In this document: positions 12,604 through 23,735 of the stretch, piece by piece
How positions within the stretch are numbered: the stretch's first letter is position 1
Layout: every line of letters begins with the position of its first letter
NCBI GenBank assembly: GCA_037447655.1
Contig: JBBHKE010002882.1
Coordinates: forward strand, 96,662 to 156,221
Reading direction: 5' to 3'
Origin: Zygnema cylindricum
Lineage: Eukaryota > Streptophyta > Zygnematophyceae > Zygnematales > Zygnemataceae
DNA: 59,560 nucleotides
Notes under the pieces: generated by a model
What the model was told of the DNA's origin: nothing
Seen by the model: the letters and a program-made list of their open reading frames with translations, nothing else
The model's database searches: none
Translations under genes and position numbers: made by a program

Positions 12604-13056
12604 TGTAAGGATCTTATCACACAATGGTAGAATGAAGAATGAATTTAATGCGGAAGCAAAAGCCAGCAAGAAGAAAACACTTCAGCAAAAGAGAAGTATA
12701 TTTCACCAGAATAATTCCCCTTTTAAAAAAGATTGATTTTCTCCCAATTGACTAAGTCCTATATACTCTCATACAAAGCAGACAAGTACAACAAGGTACA
12801 AATAAGTCACACGACGTACAAAGGTACGCCCAAAAATCAATCACATCAAAGTACTGCCGAAACAACATAAAGTACGCTCTAATGTACAAATTAAGTTACC
12901 GCCGTACAAAACAAAAGTTTGTCGTACAAACTAAACAGAATAAACCAAGCTAAAACTAACTAATTACACCACGCCACACAAATCACTCGCTAACAAAATA
13001 ATAAAATATTACGGCGCTCAACAGAACTGAGACGTCGTTTCACAAATAACTTAACA
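12604..13056 (-). mobile_element. LTR of family H, copy 1
   Basis: 453 bp, TG...CA on the + strand, ending CTTAACA. It is homologous to 13943-14354. It serves as the 5' LTR for the gag remnant to its left and also as the left LTR of the short element to its right. Confidence 0.75.
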
Positions 13057-13928
13057 AATATTTGTACGAGCAGAGGTAGTTAATGATTCGTACAAAAATT
13101 TTGCAACCAAATTTAAATTTTGAGACTGAAAATTATAATATCGAAACGGAATGGCAAAAAGGCGCGGCAAACTTTGATGGTCAGCGCATGTCAAAATGAG
13201 CATGCAAGGATATTTCGGTGACCTGCATACACCGTGGCGGAAGGCACGTGGTGTGTACGACATGTTATTTCTCATCGCTTGTTCATGGTTGATGTTTTTC
13301 TTACTTTTCACGTGTACCAATGGTACGCAACCACTATGAAGAAACTCTCCTCAACCGAGGAGAGTCTTCTCACACTGGACGATGTGCGAAATTGCTTCGC
13401 GGATCTGAAAAAGTGAAACATCCAACGGTCGATACTTACGCATATAATATTGGAGCCATCCAGTTACAATGTTTCGTCATGTTTTGTCTGACAAAAAAAA
13501 AATGGTACGAATCTATACGAAATAGTATGACGTCCAGTAATCAACCCCACTTTTTCTCTAATGGAAGTTCACCCTAAGGGTGAACCTCCATCAAGCGAAA
13601 ATTGGGGTTCATTACTGGATAAAGAACATTTTCGTAGAAGGCCAACTCATTTTTGTACATGGCCGTATTGTTTTTTTGTTTTTTTTTTAAACATGATTAC
13701 TGTCGGCGTGTTAAGATTCTCGAAAGATTTGGGCGACAATGTTGGCCGTGCGTTTATGTGTTTTGGAAGCAAAAGGACATTCTATCCAGTCTCTATCTAG
13801 TCTCCTCAAGGAGGAGACTAGCTAGACAGTGGAAGTGTAAAAAATTTACGCGTGGAAAGGTGACGTACGCGTGGAATTTATGCGTGAAAAGACTTGCCAC
13901 CTTGAAAACCTCTTATTGGAGCAAGCTA
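13057..13928 (-). mobile_element. Internal region of a 1.75-kb non-autonomous LTR element with three perfect hairpins
   Basis: This non-coding stretch lies between two same-family LTRs. Its right end keeps the first bases of the H-type leader (GACTTGCCACCTTGAAA) before the PBS, so the whole of gag-pol has been replaced or deleted. It holds three strong hairpins: 13344-13365 (9-bp arms), 13561-13591 (14 paired bases) and 13797-13821 (11-bp arms). No polypurine tract was obvious at its left end. Confidence 0.6.
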
Positions 13929-13940
13929 GCTCTGATACCA
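13929..13940 (-). other. Primer-binding site of the short LTR element
   Basis: The - strand reads TGGTATCAGAGC, an exact match to the common plant initiator-tRNA-Met PBS, two bases from the LTR at 13943. Confidence 0.85.
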
Positions 13941-13942
13941 CT

Positions 13943-14354
13943 TGAAACGATCTTGACCACAGTATATAGGAGAAAGACAACAAGAATGCAAGTGCGGAAG
14001 CAAAGAGAGCAAGAAGAGCTCAACTCCAGCAAAAGACAAAATTATATTTCATCGAAAGTTTTTCCCCTCTTACAAAGATGATTTTCTTTCAAAAGACTAA
14101 GTCCTAAATACTCACCCACGAAACAAACAAAGTACAAACATATCGTGCGACGTACAAAAGTACGCGCGCGGTCCAATCACAACAGAGTACTACCGAAACA
14201 ACATAAAGTACGCAGTGAAGCAGGAAACCACATACCGCCGTACAAACCAAACCAAACCAAACCAAACTATGACTATCAAATCACACGCTAACTAAATAAT
14301 TTATATTACGGCGCTCAACATAACTGAGACACTGTTTCACAAAGAATTTAACAT
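13943..14354 (-). mobile_element. LTR of family H, copy 2 (5' LTR of the short element)
   Basis: 412 bp, TG...CA on the + strand, ending TTTAACA. It shares with copy 1 the blocks GCGGAAGCAAA, ACTAAGTCCTA, CGACGTACAAA and ACGGCGCTCAACA. Confidence 0.75.
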
Positions 14355-14374
14355 TTATGTCACCTCAATACCTA

Positions 14375-14433
14375 ATTTTCCTTTCTCTTTCTGTAAAGAA
14401 ACTCACTTTCTCAACCTGATTATGTTTCGGTGG
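14375..14433 (+). repeat. Left arm of a 59-bp inverted repeat
   Basis: It is complementary to 17335-17393 with about two mismatches. It lies between LTR H copy 2 and the solo LTR. Confidence 0.75.
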
Positions 14434-15144
14434 TATTGGTTTTAGCCGCTCACCTTAGCCCTTGGCCGAGGGATAGGGTAGATAAACCTAAAATATACAC
14501 TAAGAAGCAGTGTTGTTTATGTGGCTCACAAGGTTTTAGAGTTGGGAGTAGAAATAGATGTAAACAATAGAACAGGCAGGTTTAAACAGCTTTTAATGGA
14601 ATTATAGAAATAGGAATTACAATTGTCTCAGGGACATTCTCTATCTAATAAAGCTAGATTCTCCTCCTATGACTATTCGTCTAATCTCTATGATCTGTAT
14701 GATCTATGTGATCTCTGTACAACGTGTTTATATGAATAGAATGCTAAAACACCATTCTCTGTAAAATGTGTTTGTATGAATAGAATGCGAAAACACCATT
14801 ACTTAAACAACTTGCTATCCTGTGATATGATGTGTGAGAGAGATAGTTCTTTGCCTATGTACTGATCACTATTTGTACATGTGCACTCCAATCTGAATGT
14901 TGAATGTGTGCACCGTGTGGTCCAATGACTACACGCCAAAATAGGTAATGTCAGCCGTTGGTGGCCGCTCCCAAATATGCGTCAGAGTTTCCGCTAAAAA
15001 TGTCTTTCGTGGAATCGTCACTCGATTTCGTACAATTCGATCTTGCCGTCAATACAATATCGACGATCCGATTTCCGTATATGATATCGGCCCTTCGATA
15101 TCCGTAAATATTAATGTCCGAGATCGCCTAAAATCAACAGGTGG
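14429..15144 (-). mobile_element. Solo LTR of family I with perfect target-site duplication
   Basis: The LTR occupies 14434-15139 and is flanked by GGTGG on both sides (14429-14433 and 15140-15144). Orientation is taken from the homologous LTR at 9606-10268. It carries an internal tandem duplication of about 45 bp near 14742-14805 (AACACCATT...TGTTTRTATGAATAGAATG) that the other copy lacks. No internal region remains, so it arose by LTR-LTR recombination. The outer base pair is TA rather than TG. Confidence 0.8.
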
Positions 15145-15368
15145 GTCGGGTTTTCTTTTCAGAGCATTGTTGACAAGTTGAAGGGATACGCCCGAGAGGT
15201 GAGATCTCAGCAACCTCCTAAAGAATGAGTATAAAAAGGGACATTATTTGGAAAGCAAGGAAAACATTGTTTCTCTAGCCAGCTTTGATATGAACATGTC
15301 GCATGTCCCACCAAAATCGTAAACTGATTTCCATTGCTTCTAAGGGTTCCCTGCAGGGAAGGACAACA

Positions 15369-15587
15369 TGATGGGTGCGGCTCAGCAGGCTGGCGACAAG
15401 GCTCGTGACGCGGCAGGACAAACCCAAGATGTTGCCAGCCATGCCACTGGAAAGACCCAGGAAGCTACTGGCCACGCCGAAAGAAAGAGTAAGGAAGCTG
15501 TCGGGCAAACGTAGGATGCTGCCCACCTGGCCGCTGAGAAGATGCAGCAGGCCGCTCACGACACTGGGAACAAGATCGCCAACTGAG
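15369..15587 (+). pseudogene. LEA-like (group 3 / LEA_4 type) gene fragment with an in-frame stop
   Basis: The frame from ATG 15369 encodes hydrophilic Ala/Lys/Gln/Asp-rich 11-residue repeats (AQQAGDKARDAAGQTQDVAS, then TGKTQEATGHAE), typical of late-embryogenesis-abundant group 3 proteins, which protect cells in drought as amphipathic helices. After GQT the frame meets TAG at about 15513-15515, where a Gln codon would fit, and then resumes DAAHLAAEKMQQAAHDTGNKIAN to TGA at 15585-15587. A short upstream exon near 15163-15198 (SIVDKLKGYARE, followed by GTGAG) is possible but unproven. It is probably a pseudogene, though a single-base change or assembly error could also explain the stop. Confidence 0.65.
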
Positions 15588-17334
15588 GGGACCGAGGAGG
15601 CGGGGGGAATCCATGGGGTAAGTCGGAAAAGCTAGTGGAGAAAATGGGGAAGTTAAATGAGGAAATTGAATGGGGAATTAAAGGAAATTTGGCAGGGAAG
15701 ACTGAGGGGAATCCAAGACGTGTTCGTTCTTGTATGAGAGGGGAGCTTATCAGGGAAGGTGTAATATTTTACTTGTATAACTCTGGAGATTTAACTGGAA
15801 GTTATTTTGAAAACGCAACGTGAAGGTGAGTGAGAAATATGAGTGTTGGGAGATGGATTAATTTGTGGTGAAAGTGAAGAACTTGGAAAATTGTGGTAAA
15901 TTAGGGAGAAATTTAATGGAAAACTCAATGGAGAGACTGATGAATTTTTTTTCGCGAGAGATAGTTGTAAAGTGGGGATTTTTAATTTCAAAAAATTAAA
16001 TCCATTGTAACAATGTTTTTTTTGGGAATCTGAGACTTTTTTTGTATGGTAACTTACGGAGTTGATTCTTGACATTGTTTTTTTATCATTTGTGCTCCAA
16101 TTTTATGGTTTTATTGAATTATTTATTTGAAAATGATAATTGGAAAATCAATTAAGTATATGTTGTTATTATATCTTTTTGTTTGCGAAAGTCTATTTTT
16201 TTTCTATTTTTCATTCAACTGCGATCAATGATTAAATAATGTATGTTTTTTTTGTAGGTGTTGCGAGTTGATTGGTACTCTAAATTTTTCAAAAAGTTAT
16301 CAACATCCTCATTCTGGAAAATTAGAGACCATCCCAAGATGTGCATAGTGGAATATATTTGTACTCTGTACAAAATCCTGTAACGTGTAACTTTATTTTA
16401 ACGATTTTGAATCAATTTTTGTTACAAGAGTTGATATTGGTGTTCTGGTTTACTTGTGGATTTGATGTGGATGCTGTTGTTTTGCCCTTTTCCTTCAAAA
16501 AAGTTGATACTATTGTTTTATAATTCCCTTGCTCTATCTTGTTTTCATAAAACTTGGAGCACGTAATTTGGGGTTGGCTAATTTCATTTTTCTAATTGTA
16601 TCACTTGCGTATCAAACCTTTGTTATAATTTGTGGAGTTGTGATTTTAAAATGTGTTAATATATTACTGATTAAGTCATCAAAACAAAATTTTCTATCCA
16701 CAAAAAATCTTTTTTGTTTGAAATCATTCTTGTGTGCAACCGTTTAAAACTTGGAAAACTTTCTATTATGTGTTGCAATTTGATGGAAAAATTGAAAGAA
16801 ACTGGTTAGTTTATGATTTGCAAATTTGTATTTAATCACAAAAAATTTGGTACACCCAAATTTTCCGTACATATTTTATTTAGCTTGTTCTAATATGGTA
16901 ACAAATAAATCTCTAAAACAATGCTGAAAAAAATGTTAAAAATGGTGTAATAATATTTAGCTTTGCTAGGCTTTCATGATTCATTGTAATCTTCATGTCA
17001 GTTTTTACTTTCTACTTCTAAGAGTCAGAAAAATCAAAGAAGGGCAATTAGTTAAGATTTATCTAAAGAAAATATAGATATTCGCCAATTAACATTTCAT
17101 TGAACAACAGTGCCTAATTAGCGCTAATGCAAAATTTGGGTAAAAAATACGAATTCAATGGAAGGAAATGTGAAAGATTGTAGTCAAACCCCTTAAATGA
17201 TGTTGTACAAATTTATGATTTTCGGCCAAAAGTTGTGACTACATTAGTATTATTCACTTATGTAACCATGGGATGTCTAGGGTAAAAGAAATATTTATTA
17301 CCTAACTCAAAAGCTGGATTGTGCTTGGCGCGAA
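15588..17334. other. AT-rich stretch without a recognisable gene
   Basis: Very AT-rich, with long T and A runs. The short open frames show no family features. It lies between the two arms of the 59-bp inverted repeat. Confidence 0.5.
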
Positions 17335-17393
17335 CCACCGAAACACAATCAGGTTGAGAAAGTGAGTTTCTTTACAGAATGAGAAAGGAAAAT
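17335..17393 (-). repeat. Right arm of a 59-bp inverted repeat
   Basis: Reverse complement of 14375-14433 with about two mismatches. It directly abuts the LTR that begins at 17394. Confidence 0.75.
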
Positions 17394-18035
17394 TGTTGAG
17401 ATTCTGAAAAAGTGGCCAAAAGATCGTCCAATTACAAGACACGAAGCTAAGGAAAACAAATCTACATATGAGAAAGCAAGGCTTAATTACTGAACAAAGA
17501 AAGAAGATAAAATATGACACGACAAAATAAGCACTCAGTGTAGAATTAGCAGCAGGGAGAAAATGTGGAAAGAATCATTCAGTAGATTAATGATTAATTT
17601 TCAATGTGAGCATGAGTACATTTCATATATGTGAATAACGTAGGTACTACGCTACTTATGTTCCACGTAAAGGATTAGAATCCTAACTTGTGACCTACGT
17701 AATCATATCAATGATAACAATTCACTACGTGACACATACTCAAAATTTGGGACACTTAAACTTGCTGTACAGTACACTTAAACGGCTACGTTTCATCAAA
17801 ACTTGACGTCTACGCAAAGTATGGTTGACGTCTATCCAAAATGTACCTTAAACTGTACCGTGACATATATTCAGCCGTACATACACCTATTAAACTGTAC
17901 ATATACCTAACAAGACTCCAATTGATTGATTTTCACGTCACATTGACTTCTCTTCACCTAACTTGTCTTTCACGTAACTTTGACTAAGTTTGACTTTCTG
18001 GTCCTTAGCTGAAAATGAACGCAAAAATCTTAACA
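17394..18035 (-). mobile_element. 3' LTR of copia remnant F
   Basis: 642 bp, from TGTTGAG to CTTAACA. It is the same family as the LTR at 7272-7814. On the + strand it is followed by CCCCCTCTTTGAG, so the polypurine tract on the - strand is CTCAAAGAGGGGG, placing the internal region to the right. Confidence 0.8.
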
Positions 18036-18129
18036 CCCCCTCTTTGAGTCATTTTTTGCTGACTATCAATTGTCCACACTAGTTAAGAACAACTCCTGTG
18101 AGGTGATTACAACGTCAAATTTCAAAAGT

Positions 18130-18825
18130 TTATTTTCCACTTGTTCTCTCCAACTGATAGGTCCTCTTGAACATGTAGAAATCCATCTGGTAGTGCTCCT
18201 CCCTTTGTCGAGGTCGCTGTCTCTCAAAGCCCTCTTTTCTCATTTCGGTGTCAAGTGTGATGTTCCAACACCTATGACTTTGTTTTAGATCATATATAGA
18301 TTTGTGTAGTTTAAACACCATGTGTTCTTTTCTTGGTTCTATCATGCCCTCTGGTTGTTCCATGTACACTTCTTCCTCTAAATCCCTATTTAGGAATACA
18401 GTTTTGATATCTAGTTGATGCATTTGCATACCCTATGCTGCCCCTAAGGCTATTAAACTTCTAAGACTATTAAACTTCACTACTCTTGAAAAAGTCTTTG
18501 TGTAATCAACCCCCTCTTCTTTAGAATACCCTTTAGCAATTAACCTCGCTTTATATCTTTCCACTGACCCATCTGACTTCTTTTTAATCTTAAAGACCCA
18601 TTTACACCTCACAATGTTATTCTCTATTAGGCATTCTACTAAGTTCCAAGTTTTGTTTTTGATCAATGAGTCATATTCTAATTCTATTGCCTCTTTCCAT
18701 TTATGAGAATTAGAACTCTCGAACGCTTCATGAAAGGTTTGCGGTTCCCCCTCTACGACCATAAAACAATAAGCTAAACCCACATCTCTTGTTTCTTCAA
18801 TAAGCCGTTTTGGTTTAGCACGAAT
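18130..18825 (-). pseudogene. Copia remnant F: reverse transcriptase fragment
   Basis: 18433-18783 encodes the start of the RT domain (CKWVFKIKKKSDGSVERYKARLIAKGYSKEEGVDY). 18130-18429 continues in another register with QLDIKTVFLNRDLEEEVYMEQPEG. The catalytic YVDD part and RNase H are missing or lost in deletions before the LTR. It runs into the assembly gap. Confidence 0.8.
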
Positions 18826-18835
18826 NNNNNNNNNN
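18826..18835. other. Assembly gap (10 N)
   Basis: Ten consecutive N. The true size and content are unknown, so the join between copia remnant F and the sequence on its right is not proven. Confidence 0.99.
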
Positions 18836-19430
18836 CATTACTTTGTTAATCGCATGAAATGCCATTTAACACAAAAAAGCCCATGTGGTACTATGATTAA
18901 ATAGTACATGAGATTAAACATTTGACGAAACATTTTTTAAAGTCGTGTATTATACAGGTGTGATTTTATACATCTACATGCTTTAACAAGTTTAGCATGC
19001 TGCAAATTAGAGTACATGATAAATTAGTATCATGGTGTACCCGAAAAAACACAATTTACCGTAAAGTACGCTAATTGTTTCATTACGCTATATTTTTTAT
19101 TATGCTAATAGCGATTCACGGTGTAGTTCTCCATTGTAGTGTAGACGTGGCGAATATAGCAGCTACAGGGGGTAGAACAAGTAGAAGCCACCCCTTTTCC
19201 CTCCCTCCCTTTTAGTTGCCCCTATCACGGATTCTCGGGATAACCTGCCGTCTGCCAAGGAGTCTCCCAAAAAATAAAAGGGAGTCAAATTTTCCGGAGC
19301 CGAATTTGAGACTTCGTTCCCCACCGATCCTTTTGGTCATAATATCGGTGATGGCGGTTCGATATTCCATGGTCCACTTTGCGTCTATATTCAGACGATC
19401 ATTTGCCAATTAGATGAGAAGATTTTTAAC
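18836..19430. other. No gene recognised after the gap
   Basis: AT-rich at first. About 19195-19410 is more GC-rich, with open frames on both strands but no recognisable domain. It may be the decayed 5' end of the following copia element. Confidence 0.4.
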
Positions 19431-22400
19431 GTTGGTGAGAACTGTAATCAACAAGCTCAGTGTGAACCCGTTCCCGATCGAGACGGAGGAGATTCCGACA
19501 ATGAAGACGAGGGGCAAGAAAAGAAAAAATTGTGAAGGGGGAACAAATAATTGATGGTGATTCGGATTCGGATAAAGATAGTCGAGGAGAGGAGATGTTT
19601 TAGTTCCCTAGTAAAAATCTAACAAAGTTGTTCTCTTCAACGGTTTAAGTTACACACTTGGAAAAAGTACATCCAAGCTCATTTAGTTTTGAGGGAGCTT
19701 TGGAAGTAGAGAATGGAGTGGAGACAATTCTAATAGGCGATGTTAAGGACCGACGTTTGTGTAAGAAAAAATCCGGCGGTCATTGTTGAAATGATGCACA
19801 CTTGTGCTGCATCCGTGCATGATAATTTCCTCACCCACCACCGGACATGGATGTTGAAAAGCTTTAGAGTCTCAATTCGAGAAAGAAATCCAACCAATGA
19901 ATATTATGTTTTCTATGGCTTCATGCAATTTGAGATGAATGTGCATGAATCAATCGATGGCGGATTGAAGCCTTTTAACGCTATTTTGAAGCAACAACTT
20001 AACAATGTGAGAGTCGTCACTGAAAGGGATAAAGTGATCGGATTCCTCAATGCATCGTTTGAATAGTGGATTCATCTCATGGAGATTCTATTGGTGGGGG
20101 GAAATAATTCCTACCATTTTGTTAATAAACACGTGAAAATGACGAAGAGCCATCGTGTTAGCTCGTCAAAAATCTACGCGAGCTCAAAAGCCTTGAACGT
20201 TGCCGCTCCCAAATTTGTGGATTTACATTAGTTTTGAGGAAGAGGGGGCGGAAAAGGAGGAGGTATGAGAGATTGTGGAAAATGGCACAAGAAGGGTGAC
20301 ATTTTGAGAGCGAGGTTGGTCTAGAATGCCCTCAACAACGTTACGTGTTTTTGTTGCAATCAGCTCGGTCATTTTTTGACCTTTTGTGCAGTTGAGGATA
20401 AATGCTTTCATTGGGAAAAACAGAGCCACAAAAGTCTGCAATTTTATTCTGAACAGTGGAGAAGGTAGAGGTGGTCGTAATGTTGGTGATCGCAGCCGCG
20501 ATTGGGGGAAATATCACGATCGTGGCCGGTATGATGAGGATGCTGGCGGAGGATGGATTTTTTTTTGATTCGGGAAATTTAGAAAGTTGTGAAAAAGGCA
20601 AAAGAGGCCAAACGTTCATCCAACGACACCTCACTCTCAATTTAATATCTAAAAAGAGTGGTGTACATGAAAAAAGTGGATTATTGACAAGGAGTCTCCC
20701 TACGCGTGGACTCATGCGTCATTTTTTGATGACATGCGTTCACTTACTGTACCGAAACAAATCACATTTGCAAGCGGACAGATTATTTATGTTGGTATGC
20801 GAGTACGGTTTACTTAAAGTTACACACGTGGGATTATTAGAGAAATGAATCAATATCAGTAACTTGTTTATTGATCGTCGTTTTGTTCTAAACGAATCAG
20901 TAAATCTCCCCAAAGTATCGAAAGTCTAGCCGCTCAGTTCCGACGATTCTACTTTATGATATCGAGCAAACAACAAATTAATCAAAGTAGGCAAGTTCGC
21001 CAATTTTGTGAAATTTAGGTTTGTATGGAGGCGGCCAAGGAAAAATTCTCCCGCCATGGCCATTCTACTTTTATGTCATGATTAGAGGGTCTTTCGACAT
21101 GCTCTCCCCATGGGCTATCTACTTCAATTGTTATAATTATAAGCCATTTTGACTTTGTGGCACTGTTGGATGTATCATACATCCGAGGTTAATTTGAGAA
21201 GGATGATCGAAACGTCATGCGTGAGGGGATCATACCTTTGTAACGGTGAAAAAGTGAATGGATATGATACATGTAGCCAAGGTCAATAAATTCAAAAACC
21301 ACATCCAGTGAATGATGTGATTTTTTTTCTCAATAAAAGCTCGTTCATGTTGATTTATGTTGACATATTAGGCCGGAGATCATTGGAGGGAATTGGTATT
21401 TTATGTTACTTGTGGATGATTACTCAAGATTTTCATGTATCTGTCTGTTGACATAGAAGTTAGAATTTCGATTCTCTTCAAGATTTTATTCAATGACATG
21501 CGTTTGCTAAAAAATTAGTGCGAAAAGACACTGAAATTTATTCGTTCGGTCGATAGAGGAGAATTCATCGCATGTGAGGCGGTATTGTAAGGAGAAGAGA
21601 AGAAGGAAAAAATCCACCTCTCCTTATGCTTCCGAAATTGATAGAGTAGCCGAACGGAAGAATATAAATTTACAAGAAAGGTGAGGTCGATGGTGCATTC
21701 CGCCGTTCATATCATCTCATTGTGGGGAGTAATCTACTACTTTTTTCAGTATCCGGTGACAAAACGCCTTAAGAATTACCATATGGGAGGAAAACGACAC
21801 TCCATCATCTTTGAATTTGAGAATGTGAAGCTACGATGCATGTGAACTGATGGAAAAGAGGGGGAAATTTTTCGAAAAGGATTTGGCCTGAGGTTTATGA
21901 TGACTGTATTTCAAATTGAAATATTTACCGTGTAATTGATTTTCTCTGCCGCACTGTGGAAGAATCCCTCATGATGGTCGAAAGTGGGTTGTGAGAAAAT
22001 TGGCCAATTAGAAGAAAAATCTTGACTTATATGAGGACAATGTCGCCAATTTCTTAGACATTAAGGATCTGAATTCATATGAGGAGCTTCAAGCTAATGT
22101 CATTGTCAAGAAATGGATTGTGAATTTAAATTTGAATTGAGAGAAATTGGACATTAACATTGATGTCCAAAGTATTCTCTATGTGGATGAGGAGGAACAA
22201 AACGGACATCAACTTTTAGTCATTCAAACGGGGACTCAAAAAACTAGTGGAAAGAAAGGTAATCGGATATCCTATGATAAAACTGGTGGTGATATTTCAA
22301 ATTTTCATTATTTTGTCGTCGATGCCAAAGAGACGTAATTTCGCTTACAACAATTAATGTGTGAGAATAAGGTTGAAGATCCTCATGTTAACACCGTCAC

Positions 22401-23110
22401 AAAATTTTGTCTTATTAGGAATCAAAGTGGAATTCGACAAATAGTATAGGTCAATTGGCGAGAATCAGGCATTTGAGGAGGTAACATTATCAAAGGGGAA
22501 GAAGGCAATTAACGTTATGTGAGTTTTCGAAAAAAAAATATAACACCGGGTTGAATAGTGAAGTATAAATTTAGGATGTTTCTATCAAAACAAAGGGGTA
22601 AATTACACTGACTTGTAAAGTTTTATTCTTGTAATCGACGCTGCGAGAAAATGATTTATCCATCAAATGGATGTAGAAACGACATTTTTGAATAGAGATC
22701 TGGAAGAGGAAGTTTGTATAAGTTTGTATGAAGGGAATTGAAGGCGTGACGTCATAGAAAGGTACACCAAATGCCTTAGTAAATGCCTTTGTAAATATCT
22801 TTACGGGTCGAAGCAAGCGCTAGGCACCCAGTGGGCTAGGCACCTCGTACTTCTTTTGAATTTTGATTTTGAGCGCAAGATTTCTTATTCCGATGCGTAA
22901 GTAAAAAGAGGAGTTGATCAAATAACAATTTCGGTGAATGTTGATGACTTCTTAACGAATTCTGATAGTCTGGTACAAATCTGGAAATTGAAGACGTACA
23001 TGCGCTTTTACTTCAAAACGAGGGATCTTGGAGACTTACGATACATTAAGGCATACAGGAGATACGACATAGGAATGGTGATATAAAATTTTGCTAGACA
23101 AAATATTAAA
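19431..23110 (+). pseudogene. Copia remnant J: very decayed gag-protease-integrase-RT on the + strand
   Basis: Domains appear in order but with many stops and shifts. 19740-20066 is gag (MMHTCAASVHDNFL and FMQFEMNVHESID), close to the gag of remnant H. About 20460-20570 is an RGG-rich tail. About 20690-20850 resembles the protease-flanking region. 21340-21440 reads integrase text (LLVDDYSRFSC). 22147-22338 is the acidic linker. About 22655-22735 reads QMDVETTFLNRDLEEEV. 22930-23060 carries VNVDDF, the equivalent of YVDD, and TRDLGDLRYI. No LTRs or PBS could be assigned. It is the oldest-looking element in the window. Confidence 0.75.
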
Positions 23111-23387
23111 GAAGTTTTAAAGTGGTTTTCTAGGCTTGAAAGCAGGTCTCAACTCTCGTGGACACAAAATTTCAGCTGCAAAGGTTTGTAGAAGAAGCGA
23201 TGATCGAACTAACATATCGAGAGGGATGGGAGTTTAATGTAACTCACTGTTAGATGCGGCCAAATATATCGACGGTCGCGTAGGTTGTGAGTCAATGTTG
23301 TCAATCCCGAAAGTAATGTTGGGTATCGGTTAAATGTTGAATTTCCGTGAAATCCGGGATTCGGTATGTCCCATACTAGGGAAAAGT

Positions 23388-23459
23388 GAGCCGGCTAGCG
23401 CTCGAACCTGGGATCTCTGACTTGAGCTGTTAGCGCACTAACCACTGTGCCACCAGCTT
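23388..23459 (-). ncRNA. tRNA-like sequence in the left LTR of the TRIM
   Basis: 72 nt on the - strand with tRNA spacing (7-2-4-8-4-1-5-7-5-5-5-7-5-7). The D arm is perfect (GCAC/GTGC) and the T-loop is TTCGAGC. The A box is TGGCACAGTGG and the B box GGTTCGAGCGC, both close to RNA polymerase III consensus. Acceptor and T stems have a few mismatches. Whether it is transcribed is unknown. Confidence 0.65.
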
Positions 23460-23663
23460 GATGTAGAGCCTGGCGGTTCCGTACCTAATAATTTTAAGCC
23501 ACTTCGAGTGTGACGTATCACATTCTACCCCGTATTGAACCGGCATTCACGTGCCAATCCAACACCCCCCCTCACGGGAAGGCCGTTCACACCATCCGCA
23601 ATCCCGCTGGCTTCGGTACCATGTTGAATCCGGGATTCGGTATGTCCCATACTAGGGAAAAGT

Positions 23664-23735
23664 GAGCTGGCCAGGGCTCGAAACTGGGACCTCTAACTTG
23701 AGCTGTGAGCGCACTAACCACTGTGCCACCAGCTC
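23664..23735 (-). ncRNA. tRNA-like sequence in the right LTR of the TRIM
   Basis: 72 nt on the - strand. The acceptor stem GAGCTGG/CCAGCTC pairs perfectly over 7 bp, the D stem is perfect, the anticodon stem pairs 4 of 5 and the T stem 4 of 5. The anticodon loop reads AGCTCAA and the T-loop TTCGAGC. The A box is TGGCACAGTGG. No CCA is encoded, as expected for plant tRNA genes. It is embedded in a retrotransposon LTR, so it is unlikely to be a working tRNA gene but could give a polymerase III promoter. Confidence 0.7.

Noticed and set aside
23388-23459. A genuine host tRNA gene
   Set aside because: Stem mismatches, position inside both LTRs of a TRIM and repetition in a third diverged copy fit a tRNA-derived repeat better.
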